Part shown: positions 11,025-22,043 of the stretch, one piece after another
How the letters are laid out: each line of letters starts with the position of its first letter
Position numbering within the stretch: position 1 is the stretch's first letter
Source: Pomphorhynchus laevis
Taxonomy: Eukaryota > Acanthocephala > Palaeacanthocephala > Echinorhynchida > Pomphorhynchidae
Assembly: GCA_012934845.2 (NCBI GenBank)
Contig: WNNJ02001293.1
Location: 109,672 to 173,671, forward strand
Reading direction: 5' to 3'
DNA: 64,000 nucleotides
Notes under the pieces: model-generated
Told to the model about the DNA's origin: nothing
The model's database searches: none
What the model saw: only the letters and a program-made list of their open reading frames with translations
Made by a program: the position numbers and the translations under genes

Positions 11025-11660
11025 TCAGCAAAACAAAACCATACCCCTTCTTGTATTTTTCTGCTTGTATGGTGTTAATTTTGTTGAATATAATGAATCT
11101 TTAATTTGAATTGAAGATTCGTTATTTTCGTTTTGTTTCGGGATATTTGGAATCTCGGTGCACGACTTATAGATGATTTTGTTAACTTTAAACATCCCAT
11201 TTGTGTCTGCACGTATTTCAGGTATGTATTGTAGATACAGGTCATCAAAAAACATCGTTCTAGCGAGTCGATTAGCATCGGTAAACGTCAAGCCTCTTAA
11301 ATTTTCTTTGCATTTTTCTTCTTCAAATTCAACCATAGTGTTTCTGTTTCTCTTCGCATAATCTACATATCTATAATTAGGAAAGAAGTGTTTTGTATTG
11401 CTATATTTACTATCGGATTCAACTCCCTTGGTGTCTGCGCAGCATTGATCGCCATCTGGGTTCTCTACAGCATCCCTGCATATCAAATCGTCATCCGTTT
11501 TTACTAGTAATGTACTTGTAATCGGAGCGGAGTTGGGCAACTTTATTTCCTTGTAGGAAACGTTTTCTTCTTGAATAATTCTCAAATCGTTGCTTGTGGA
11601 AAAAGTACGCTGTCGAATGCCTGCTTCACTGTCCAGTACTTTTGACTTTGTACATCCCAT
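11025..11660 (-). CDS. Unrecognised protein with N-myristoylation-type start, 211 aa
   Basis: The first true ATG on the - strand is at 11660; the codons before it in the open frame are not preceded by another ATG. The protein begins MGCTKSK: Gly2 followed by Ser6 fits the N-myristoyltransferase consensus, and Cys3 could be palmitoylated, so membrane attachment is likely. It is hydrophilic, with no membrane segment, an acidic middle (TDDDLICRDAVENPDG), then NYRYVDYAKRNRN and a Lys/Asn-rich tail ending MVLFC. No family was recognised. An intact 211-codon frame with balanced composition in such AT-rich DNA is unlikely by chance. It may be a single-exon gene or the first exon of a longer one. Confidence 0.6.
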   Translation of the reverse strand: MGCTKSKVLDSEAGIRQRTFSTSNDLRIIQEENVSYKEIKLPNSAPITSTLLVKTDDDLICRDAVENPDGDQCCADTKGVESDSKYSNTKHFFPNYRYVDYAKRNRNTMVEFEEEKCKENLRGLTFTDANRLARTMFFDDLYLQYIPEIRADTNGMFKVNKIIYKSCTEIPNIPKQNENNESSIQIKDSLYSTKLTPYKQKNTRRGMVLFC

Positions 11661-13254
11661 TATCTTTGCCAATTATCATTTTGTTAGTATTTTTATTAAC
11701 ATGTCACCACTATCTCAATGCATACACGGTTTAATACACTAATATGTAAGTAATGATCACCTCAATAGCCAAAGATATTGAACACTTAGTTGACTTTGTG
11801 TTTCAGAAAGACATTTGAACGATCGTTATACAAATATAACGTGTGATACGCAAAACACTGATTTTATCTACACTTCTCTTATATTTTTCTGCATTGGAAT
11901 TAACTGTGATTTACTACTAACTGTAAATGTTGCGAGAAAGGCAAGTCGCTCAGAAACCTAAATAATATATTTATCTACCACATATATTGATCGAAAGAGG
12001 GAATAAATGCCGTAACTTATTCGATATGCACAGAGAACATTGTGTGTACATAATACAAGATATGTCGTAATCAAAAGATAATTATTGTTGGTTGAGCAAT
12101 GGAATGTCATCTCAGTAATGGGTGAACATGTCTTCTTAGTTATCATTTTAGAGAAACTAAATCGAAATTAAATAGAAGTCTAAAAGGGAAACCGTTTCCA
12201 CAATTTCTTCGTAATGATTATATCTATTTTTAGGATATACAAGTATTGAACGCGAAATGAATTACAATTGGTAAAAAGACGAATATTAAAAACGTAGTGT
12301 AGCTTTGTTAGCAGCACTAATCCAGTAAAAATTTAATGGAATTTTCCTTTTTCATGCAAACTGAGGCGACGACCAAATATGAAATTCCATTATTTTCTGT
12401 TACTTTTCCATTAATTACTGAGGACAACAAACGTATCGAAATTATACCAATATAACAAGTAAGTCGTGATAAACTTACTGTTTTAAGGATATTTCATGAT
12501 ATGCAATTACATGCACAATTTTGTTACATTTTTGCGTATTCTGTATTTGTTTAGCTTTATTGGACATTTACGGCTACAATTATCTATCGACTACAGTAGA
12601 TGTGTCAAGATATCTATAGTTTTTTTGAAATACCAAAATTGTTGGTATTTAATCGTCTGAAATAGATTTATATAAATAAATTAATTAATATTTAATTATC
12701 ATTTTATCAGTTTTATTTATTGCCTTTTTCAAACGAAGTATCGTATTGTAGAGGAACGATTCGTTACATATCATCAGCCGTAACTTACATCTGTAAAACT
12801 CTAGTTTTTTCGTAACGAAAGCACGCGTTTCATTATTCAAGATGATTAATGTCCATAATCATAATTTATAATTTACAATTCAAACAAAATCATGTAATTT
12901 AGAAACTTCACTTAATGAGCGTTCTCCTCTCAGACATACTGACTCTGATATTGTTATCGTTAATGTAACTTTTATCGTGAATGAATTATTATTACGAATA
13001 TAATTATTTAAATAAATAAAATTAATAATTAATAATTCATTAATAATTAATAATTAATAATTATAATGAAATAATTAAATCATCATTTTTTTAACAACAG
13101 TTATTTTTAGAAGGCAGTACGTACTTTAATATTTCTAATTTCATTAATTTGCAGTTGAGATTGTAGTGTAATCAACTATTTTGTAGATATGAAGAATATA
13201 AAGATATGCAGATATAAGTGATTTTAGTTTAGAAACAATTATTACAAGTCACTG
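11661..13254. other. Intergenic AT-rich stretch
   Basis: The 5' flank of the gene at 11025-11660 and beyond. No second exon, RNA gene or repeat could be supported. A run of ATTAATAATTAATAAT-type simple sequence lies at about 13015-13075. Confidence 0.4.
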
Positions 13255-13400
13255 TTCTATAATGGATAAAAAGGGTATAAAGGTTGAATTAGATAATAAA
13301 ACTATATTCGTATTATATTTGAATGCAAAATTACATAAAAATCCAATAAAACCTATATTATTGCTTTAAAATCTGCATTAAAACTTATCTCAATAAAATT
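13255..13400 (+). mobile_element. Naiad-like Penelope element scrap
   Basis: The + strand reads MDKKGIKVELDNKTIFVLYL and then NAKLHKNPIKP, a diverged match to residues near 330-360 of the reverse-transcriptase ORF at 56455-57735 (MDKKGIKVESDNKIIPILYW). Only about 140 bases survive. Confidence 0.65.
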
Positions 13401-13484
13401 AATATGTTGTGTTTATTAATTCATATGTTGTGTTTATATTTAAATCATTATAATTAAATAGTTATTACACGAACAAAGAAGCAG

Positions 13485-13670
13485 AAATTATCCTTTATTT
13501 GATAAAACAATTCTATATTTCGATAGCTCCTGCTATCATCATCAGGATTATAATAAAATGTTTCGTTCCTGTATTAACCATCATTTTATATTTTATATAT
13601 AAAATAAAAAAAGCATGAATTTTAAATTGTGAAACATTTTATTGTAATCCTGATGATAACACATTTTAAA
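13485..13670. repeat. Inverted pair of Penelope terminal sequences with hammerhead-like motif
   Basis: Around 13514-13550 on the - strand the sequence runs CTGATGA, a stem GATAGC with loop AGGA and partner GCTATC, then GAAATAT. This is the layout of a hammerhead ribozyme core with one extra base before stem II. A reversed partial copy (GAAACATTTTATTGTAATCC then TGATGA) lies at about 13630-13665. The same words recur at 19915-20035 and, diverged, at 23190-23250, so this is a repeat family, probably Penelope-type termini. It ends in AAAGGA...TTCTTTGTTC. Confidence 0.55.
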
Positions 13671-13879
13671 TGATTCATAAATAAACACATTTTATTATGA
13701 TATACTGATGAAAGAAGTTAATTCGAATGATTAAAATGTAAACGCAACCGCTGATGAGTTTAGGATGTGTACATCAGGGATTCGTTTATGCTTTTGGTTG
13801 CAACAATCAGATGTCAATCAGATGATTGTTACTCCGAATCGAAACAGCATGTAACTGTGGAGGAAAAAACATCAACGAA

Positions 13880-15670
13880 TAAATTGCCCTGTCAGAATGG
13901 TCACAAATGGCCATAAATTCAGTGAACAGGGCTACCTCGGCCGTGTCTGTATTTCTTCTAAACGAGATAAAGTATCATCATCCGTGTTAATTTCCTCCCT
14001 CATTATGAATTCAAGTTTTCAGCTAAAGGTTCCGATATATATTCTGAATCTGAGTGTTGAAGCATTGGTCGACTTAGGCAGCTCTCTGAACTTCTTGGAT
14101 AATAATAGTTCAAAGTATTTAGGTCTTAAAATACATTGAATAGATATACAAGTATATTTAGTTCAAAAACTAAAAAGTGTCAAGTGCCTAGTAAATTTGG
14201 AAATCGACAATAAAAATACTAAAATGTCATTTATTCTATCACATCTATGCGCCGACGCTATTTTGGGTTTACCATTAACTTAAAGAAAATCGAAAAATTC
14301 ACAATCAAATTTGGTGGATCCTGGTCTTGTTTTGAAATAATAGGCACGTCAGCAGTTAAAATTTAAAAGCCAAGGTAATTAGTTCTTCTATAATGTGATG
14401 CCGTCTTGATACGGCATCACATTTAAGAACAAAAAGCGAATGCAATAATAGAAACACTACGATATTGGAAGTATTACTTGGCTCCGCGACTTTCACAATC
14501 ATCACAGAAAGGTTTAAAATGACAAAGTCGCAAGATGGCTAATGAATTTTGCAATTTTTTAATACGAGATACGTGGTCGTTCGAGAGCTGCAATAAATCC
14601 GTTGACGCTATGTCTCGCGACGTGTGCGAAACACTAAATCATCTTAATAATCTGCATGGATTTTACGGAAAATTGTTACATTAAGGGGTAACACAGATGT
14701 TACCCCATGGGTAACACGGATGTTACATTTTGTACGAAATCAAAATTTGCCTTTGTCGGTAAGTGATGTACGAGATATTACGTCAGTGCCAAATTTGCTT
14801 TCGTATCAAATTACTCTTTTACAAACCTCTAGTTGATCTTCATATAATAAAGTCGACGTTGCCCATGCAACGCATATCAGTTGATTTTAAAGGACTTCCG
14901 CGATCATCAACCGTCGCGACATACCTGTTCACTGTAATCGATGAGCACATTAGATATCCCTTTGATAGTGTCCTCCATGACACATCTACTAAACAGCTTA
15001 CGGGGAATAATTTCGTTTTGTCGATATCTGAATTACATTCATTCGAATCGTAGCGCCCCTTTTCTCTCGCGATTTGAAAATTTTGCTGATTGGTTACGGT
15101 ATCTCTTCAAGGCAAATTACTCTTCAGGCTACAAGGGAACTCACAATGTGATAGATTGAATGGATCACTGTGGAAGAGTATTTTGTTGGCACTTGAAATT
15201 GAAAAATCTAGTCTATCAAAATTGGGAAGAAATTACTATAAAAACCCTTGTCTACTCAGTTGTCTTATTGGTACTAATTACATGCTATTTAAGGGATTAA
15301 TTAGTCTCTCGAAATATGAGAATACTGTAGATCAGGTCGAACTGCTTGATGCGAATCTACCCTACTAAAGTATACGTGATGAGACGGGACGAGTTCACAG
15401 TGTCTACACAACACATTGTCCAAGACAAAAATAGAGAAGTGTGAAAACTAATTGATGTCTATCCATTTAATGAATATGATTACAAACGAGTTAGAAAAGG
15501 AAGTAACATCAACCGATCATAATGATAGAATGGAACCGGCGATATTACATGACAACGATATCGAGGAAGTTCTTCAGTATAAACCAGGATACCAGGATAT
15601 TCAACTGAATAAGTACTCTGCAATCCCAACGAGTAAGGAGGATTCCTGCTTGATATTGTGATTAACATAA
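13880..15670 (+). mobile_element. Ty3/Gypsy-type LTR retrotransposon fossil (internal part)
   Basis: Fossil of an LTR retroelement. Recognisable parts, in order, are an aspartic-protease-like stretch (about 13900-14140) and an integrase region with a zinc-binding part followed by the core (about 14650-15050, with QRISVDFKGL and FTVIDEHIRYPF). The reverse transcriptase region is largely missing. It is broken in several places and clearly old. No convincing long terminal repeats were found at either side. Confidence 0.6.
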
Positions 15671-16109
15671 TAAGTTGAGCTCATAAGAATGTTATATTTA
15701 ATTGATATTTTTCTATTTTAAAATATATAGATATATAGATTTATTAATGGATCATGCAAAAAGACCGCTTATAAGTCCACTGGAATAAACAAAAAAATTA
15801 AAAGAATGATGTAACTGAATTAAGTCCATGCAAAGTAGCCAATGTTGGAGCTATGAAAAATTCGGATCTCATTGCTGGCTTATCCTCAGGGCCTGGTTAC
15901 TCAGTAGAAAGGTGCAAAGCATGGATTTAAAGGTAGTGAGATTAGGCTGGCAACTAAGTTTAGTGGTAAGAGTTTTCCAAATAAGAGACATAGAAATGAG
16001 AGAGGAAGCAGGCCAAAATTCATCCGATGACGAGGAATGTGTAGCAGAAACTAATTGTTTGAACGAAGTGCTCTCGAGGACAAATGTTCAGCATCGTGCA
16101 TATTTAGGT
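15671..16109. other. Spacer between LTR fossil and LINE D
   Basis: A + strand frame of about 100 codons at 15828-16133 is open but matches nothing recognised and overlaps the 3' end of the LINE on the other strand. It is not called as a gene. Confidence 0.35.
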
Positions 16110-16626
16110 GAAAATACTGAGGGCGGTGATTAAGTTAACGAGAAACGAGAACGGCAGAGTAATATAAAACTCGATTCTGTACATTGAGCCAATGAAGGTT
16201 GGTAAGTTCATAGAAGATAATATCAAAACGCCGGCGTCAACTAAGTATTGTGCTGCAGTGCGAATAAAGCGATACATAGGGGGCAGTAGCACAAGATGGG
16301 GAGCTTGAGAAAAGTAAGATGCAATAATAAAGACGAGGTAGCAGGAGGGAGGACATTGGAGTGTTTGAGATTTAAATATTGGTGGTTTTTCGAATGCTAC
16401 GAATGTCACGGAGAATAGGATGACAGGAACGAACCTTTTTTCGTATAAATGATTAGAACCAGAGAGATGAGTCTATAATTACTCCGAAAAATGTTAGCTA
16501 AGCCACGCAACGAAGGCGATTGCCATTGAAAAAGAGATCATGATAAGATTGAATGTGTAGGCGGGAAGGGTGAATCCAAAGAACATCAGATTTCGCGGGA
16601 TTTGCCACCATTCTAATGGCTGAAAG

Positions 16627-16992
16627 TTAATGATATAAGGATTCTAGGCATGATGAATTCGAGGCGAGGAGAGTTGTTAAGGATGAATTAGGTGTGGACG
16701 AATAGATAAGGATGTCATCTACATATTGCTTGACATAACATTTGAATGCTAAGGAAAGTGGACCGAGATATACAAAGAGAAGGGAGAACAAGATAGGGCC
16801 GACTGCATAACCTTGGGATACACAACGAGCTATAGCCAAAGACGCTTTAACTGCATTGTCGGATGATACAGTGGCAGAGCGGCCAGTAAGATATGACGAG
16901 AACCATTTAAGAGTAGAGATGGTGACGTCATAACGATGTCGAAAGATGTGAAGGAGAATGGAGTGATCTACAATGTCAAAAGCCGACGACAA
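16627..16992 (-). pseudogene. LINE D reverse transcriptase core, remnant
   Basis: A 121-codon open block holds motifs A to C of the polymerase palm: the aspartate of FDIVDHS, the VSQG...GPILFS loop and YVDD. The conserved alanine before the catalytic aspartates is valine here. Flanking parts of the polymerase lie in other frames. It cannot act alone. Confidence 0.7.
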
Positions 16993-17139
16993 ATCAAGCG
17001 AAATGACCAGGGAAGTTAACTGTTGATTGCGAGATAAGAGAAGATCACTGATTACCTGGTGACAAGCAGTTTCAGTGGAGCTGTTCTTACGACATGCAGC
17101 TTGATGTTGAGGTAGAAGGTTTGTTGAATTGCAAATTTT

Positions 17140-18307
17140 TTATCTGAGATAACTAGCAAATATTGAAGGATCGATTGAGCAAACGGACCAAAAAGAGACA
17201 CGCGGAAGTAGTCGATTTAATACCTTCCAGCGCGACCGATAAGTAGTCACAGATGATAGTTGATTATTCCAAGAGTGTAGCTTAAGTCTGATGAAGCGAA
17301 CGATAATGACGACGTTTGTTGAGCAATTAACCATGAATGGACGGAAATATGGTAACAGTGATGCGATACATAAAATGTTTACACGTCCTATATAGGAAAC
17401 GGAAATCATGCTTGCATGTGTGACATTCACTGTCAAACCAAGGAGCAGAGTGTTTACGTGATGATAATAATGTCCGGAGTTTAAGAATGTAATCGAGGAT
17501 GGAGGAAACTTGGGAGTACTAATTGTTGGCAAGTACATCAGTGGAAGTGAGGACAGGCCAGTGGCTAGTTTTGAAGAATCTAGTTCAGAAGTTAAATGTG
17601 CAAGCTGTAAAGAAGACCATGGGCGAAAAATGACGACTCTATGAGATTTGTCGACCTTATCTATATTAATTCTTATTGAGACCATGTAGTCATCACTTCC
17701 TGGGCCATTGACAATACAAGAGTAGCGATGCTGAAAGGATTTGGGGTATGAAAACATGTCTATAAGCCACCCAATTGATGAGTAGATTCCGAAGGATAGA
17801 TTGAATACTCGGAAGTGTGAAATATGGATGCCAATTTACGGGGATTTGAAAGGTAGATATGATCTATACGGACATTAAAATCACCGATTACAAACGTGAG
17901 AATAGTTAGTGCGGAGATATGTGATAAAAGGTTAGAGAGTTCTTCCAAGAATATAGAGAATGGTATATCGGATCCTTGGCGGTAAATTAAAGATAAGTAG
18001 AACGAGAGTGTTGAAAGTGAGATGACACAACGGAGTAGTTCGAAGGTGATGACTGAAAGATAGGAGGAGCTAATAGCGCTAACAGTGATAGAAGACTTTG
18101 TCAAAATGATTAGGCCACTATGCGAACTAAAGGTTCGTGGTTTGAGTTACAAATAGGTCGAGTAAGGTGAGTGACATAGTAGTCATTAAGGCGTAGACGA
18201 CGAATGGCAATATCATCATAATTTCGATGACATATGTCAGTGAGGCAGAGGATATCGAGATTGAATTCGTGAAGTGAGTGAAGAATTGAGTCGGCCTTTG
18301 AGTGCAA
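17140..18307 (-). pseudogene. LINE D endonuclease and linker, remnant
   Basis: Three consecutive open blocks: 18307-18110 with NLDILCLTDIC, 18104-17760 with FVIGDFNVRIDH (the DFN motif of the apurinic-type endonuclease), and 17757-17140 with MVSIRINIDKVDKS, less conserved. Together they cover the N-terminal half of ORF2 in shifted frames. Confidence 0.6.
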
Positions 18308-18470
18308 TGGTTGACAAGTGAGAAGGCCCAGGCAACTGATGGATGATCTGGTTAAGATAATCGTGGCAGAATTAATGATGTATGACCCGGTTGGCCCCGC
18401 AGTGAAGGATGTGTGGATAAATCGGTGTTATTAAGATACACATTATGGACGCTTTTAGTCGCTTGTTGCT

Positions 18471-19909
18471 ATTATGTACTGCATCATCATTAATAGGTAC
18501 CATTGAAATAGCGGTGCACTCGTTTTGAAGCGAGACTTGATACGTACTCATTCTCTGAGAGGTTGTTTCGTTGAATAAAAGACTGAATAAAATAGCTGCT
18601 TCGTTGAATAAAATAAGACGTTGAATAAAAACCTATTCAGTTACATTTACCACAATAATCACACGCCGTTTTTAGCATCAGAATTTATTATACTCTTGTC
18701 AATTCTGTAACGCATCAACAAGGTTTAAGTTGTCAGCGAACCAACGTTGTATCACGTTAGGTACGGCCTGACTTATCATGTAGGAATGTCATCGAAAATA
18801 CTGTAATGGCGAGTAAATCGCCGTATGTGAATCTTTCGTTGGAATTCGAGTGATCCAGTGTTTATAAACTCTGTCGCGATGCGAATTTGTAAAATCAGCG
18901 AGAGCTTGCACAAGGTTACAGAAATTAGTGCCAAATTTAGTAAGCATTATACATCATAATAGTAAATCGGTTTCCGACAAATTAGATCCATAATTTGGAT
19001 TAATAATTATTGATTTTAAAAGTATTCGCCTCATAAAATGTTATAACTGAATTAATAATTATAATTTCAATTATAAATAGCAGTTGATAAGTCTATTAAA
19101 TAACAAGAAGCGATAACATGTCGTGTTGTTTATTTAGTTATTCGATAATTATGCTGTAAACTTATTAATATACAGTTGTGATCGAGTGATGTTGAACAAA
19201 TTTTTTTAATTCAGAGCATACCATTGCTAAGAGTTATTCTGCAAAATCATCTGCTCAAGTGTCTAAAGCAGACAATCACTCAATTGTAGGATCATAAAGT
19301 AAGTCGGGCATAACAAGTCATATCTTTATATGATATTTCAAGCGTCATTTTTAAATCAAACTTTTAGTCACCACTACTATTTCTGAGGATGTGAATTCTT
19401 ATTTCTGCATATTTCAAGCAGAAAGATATATTCATGAGTATATATCAAGTTAATATGCGGATTTTTATATAAGATACGTTCTTCCTAGGTTTCATAACTT
19501 CCGGGAGAGTGCTCACTTTGTGAGTATTTACTTGATCGCTCACTTTGTAAGTATTTACTTGATCGAATAAAACTACATATGACGCGATATTTGAGAATAC
19601 ACCTAGATGAGTGCCATCTTAAAAAACTAATGACGAACTTTATAAGGGCACAGAAAGATCTTATTCAACGAAGTGTCTATTTGTGGTTAGCTTCTATACA
19701 AATGCAAAATTCTATTTCACGGCCAGTCTAGTTCGTATGCATGCGAGTTTCGTATTCAACATTTTAAATCTATATGTCTTCAAATAATTACAACAAACCA
19801 TGAGCAGAGTGATATTTATAAGAACAGGCCAGTAAACTGGGTCGGTGAACTCATTTCGTTAATATAGTTTTACTGAAAAAAGGAGAACATAATTTTCCGT
19901 TATTTGCAA
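18471..19909. other. Intergenic stretch with triple GTTGAATAAAA
   Basis: No gene was found. At 18570, 18603 and 18620 the word GTTGAATAAAA recurs, giving three polyadenylation-like signals within 60 bases. This could be the tail of an old retroelement. The rest is featureless AT-rich sequence. Confidence 0.35.
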
Positions 19910-20045
19910 AAATTCAATATTTCTATAGCTCCTGCTATCATCATCAGGATTACAATAAAAAAATTTGCAATCCTGATGATATAAGAAGTTTAATCCTTCA
20001 ATATGTCAATAGCAGGAGCTATAGAAATATTGACTTTTTTTAAAT
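19910..20045. repeat. Inverted pair of Penelope-type termini with hammerhead-like motif
   Basis: The left half (- strand, about 19965-19915) reads CTGATGATGATAGCAGGAGC followed by TATAGAAATATTGA; the right half (+ strand, 19976-20035) starts CCTGATGAT and ends TAGCAGGAGCTATAGAAATA. Both carry the same stem II and GAAATAT ending as the copy at 13514. The right half is followed by TTCCTTCTTTGTTCC, also shared with the other copies. The GAAA is preceded by A instead of C here, so the ribozyme fold is probably weakened. Confidence 0.55.
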
Positions 20046-20514
20046 AAAAGAAAACTATTTCCTTCTTTGTTCCAATAAAACTATATAATCAAAATGGAAG
20101 AAGATTATGAGTTTAGTATTTATTATATTTCGTTAATATTATTTTGATCAGTGTCGTGGAGCCGCAGTGGCTTAGTAATTCAACTCAGATTAGGATGAAA
20201 TGAGTGGGGAATTTTTAATTTTATCAACGATCATTGCAAGTTAAACTTACAAATAAGATAATCTTTAAAACATTGAATACACCACAAGTTCCATTAGCAC
20301 AATTAAATATATCAAATTTATATTATCTTCGTTTTAGCATTTAATTTAATCGTTCCACAAATTTCCAATAGAATATGTTTAAGCATACATATGTTGACGT
20401 GATAAATTTCTTGATCTACCATTCATTAGGTAGATTTACACTTTAGCAAAATCCAAACCAATTATTAATAATTCAATCAATTATTAATTACGTTAGATTT
20501 AAACAGCTCAATTT

Positions 20515-21600
20515 AAACAGCTGTCGAATTTCATTGTCAATGAAGTGATTACGTCCATGATTGGCATTCGACTCCTTCAGTCCCACATTGACATTATTCA
20601 GTTACATCTTCTACGTTATGGTGGACTTGGAATTTTGCTGCCGGATACACGACCTGAACTAAACCTAAAGTATTCGATTCGTTTATGCAGTATCCTTTCT
20701 GAAAATATTCCTGTAACTCAAATCAAGGCAAAACAACAGGAGAAAGCTTTAGAGATATCAAAAGAGCGTGACATCGATTTTCAAAAGCAAGCACACGCAT
20801 TAAAATTTCATAATAAAGAGGCATACCATAAAATGTTGTACGCAAGCATGAAGGGAGCGTTATCATGGTTGTCCGTTAGAGCATTCGAACATCGTCATCA
20901 CGCCTTGTCTAAAAAAGAATTTCATGATGCTGTAGCAGCAAGATATGGTTGGTCACCTCCAAATGCACCATCAACGTGTCTTTGCAATTCCAAATTTGAA
21001 ATTTCACATGCACATTCTTGTCAAGTAAGTGGATTACCATCAATTCGTCATAATACCATATGTGATTTGATCACAGCTGAGCTAAATATTTTATCTCTCA
21101 CTGCTGCTCGAGAGCCTGTGCTTACCGTAATATTTCCGAGTGTAGCGTTTGAAAGATCAACGACGTCTAAGGAACAAGGAGCACGACTAGACATTGAATG
21201 TTATGGGTTATTTGGAAATCGAACGGAGCGATCCTTAATGGATGTATGTATATTCAACCATCTAGCTCCTTCGTATTCTCTTGGCAACCCTAATTCACAC
21301 TTTATGTACCACGCACAGAGAAAGTACGCAAAGTATGATGAACGAATTGAGCGTTTTTAAAGAGCAAGCTTCAATCCGTTGATTTTTGCAGCTAATGGAG
21401 GAATAGATGGTCAAACCGACCAGGTACTTAAACATATGGCAAAAAAGAAGGCCTTCAAATTTCACATGCGCTATGAAGAGTGCATCTGCAATTTACGATG
21501 CAAAATCGGCATCAGCCTAGCCAAATCAGCATCCATGTGCGTGATATCAGTACGTCGTAACACACCACAAAACAGATCCACATTGTTATGACCTATCTGG
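20515..21600 (+). CDS. C-terminal half of a LINE polymerase with restriction-like endonuclease (one in-frame stop)
   Basis: The frame is open from about 20515 to 21591 except for one TAA at 21358-21360, in a codon expected to be lysine by the motif F(K)RASFNPLIF. It begins after the polymerase palm, runs through a charged linker, KGALSWLSVRAFEH and EFHDAVAARYGW, a CCHC-type finger (CLCNSKFEISHAHSC), then GARLDIECYGLFG and RSLMDVCIFN, the acidic residues of a PD-(D/E)XK restriction-like endonuclease, and ends with RCKIGISLAKSASMCVISVR. This is the C-terminal architecture of R2-group LINEs. It is a 5'-truncated copy, recently inserted judged by its single lesion, and is homologous to 41545-42497. 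Confidence 0.75.
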
Positions 21601-21850
21601 CCCATTTGAGGGTAACTTAACTTGTAAATATTACTTTTTGATAATAATAATTAATAATAAAAAAGTTATTAATTACTGAGAAATTAACATGCCGTAACAC
21701 ACCACAAAACAAATTCACATTGTTATGACCTATCGGGCCCATTTGAGGGTAACCTAACTTGTAAATATTACTTTTTGGTAATAATAATTTATTAATTATT
21801 TATTTATTTATTATTAGTTATTAAATTATTAATTACTGAGAAATTTACAT
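21556..21850 (+). repeat. 137-bp tandem duplication at the 3' end of the R2-group LINE copy
   Basis: The unit starting CGTAACACACCACAAAAC at 21556 recurs at 21693 with a few differences (CTGGCCC to CGGGCCC, for example). The first unit includes the last codons and stop of the ORF, so the duplication copies the coding end as well as the 3' untranslated tail. Confidence 0.8.
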
Positions 21851-22043
21851 TTCTTAATATCTGGCCCGAATCCTTAATTTTTTCATTCGCTTAGAATGGA
21901 AATTTTTTCATTCAATTTTTTGTTATTAACTTTATTATTACATAATAATTGCAATATGTCCACGGAGAGTAAGAGTTAGTAAATAAATGAATTATTTCAA
22001 GCTATAATATTTTCCAAAAGTAATAAAATAAACAAAACTCATT

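Larger units (their letters stand above)
16110..18470 (-). mobile_element. CR1/L2-type LINE copy D, decayed
   Basis: On the - strand, right to left, there are endonuclease remnants (18307-17760, with LDILCLTD and LTFVIGDFNVRIDH), a linker region (17757-17140), and the reverse transcriptase (16992-16627) with SSAFDIVDHSILLHIF (motif A), QGYAVGPILFSLLF (motif B, weakened) and YVDDILIYSS (YADD-like box changed to YVDD). A C-terminal remnant lies at 16409-16110. DTVDHSILL-type motif A is typical of the CR1/L2/Rex1 groups. At least four breaks separate the pieces. Confidence 0.75.

Noticed and set aside
15828-16133. 101-codon + strand frame
   Set aside because: No recognisable domain, and it overlaps the 3' end of LINE D; probably chance.
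18560-18640. Possible LTR with repeated GTTGAATAAAA
   Set aside because: No matching partner repeat was found on the other side of the LTR fossil, so an LTR cannot be claimed.
20157-20225. tRNA-like or SINE head (GGCTTAGTAATTC resembles a box A)
   Set aside because: No box B (GGTTCGAATCC-like) follows and no cloverleaf could be drawn.
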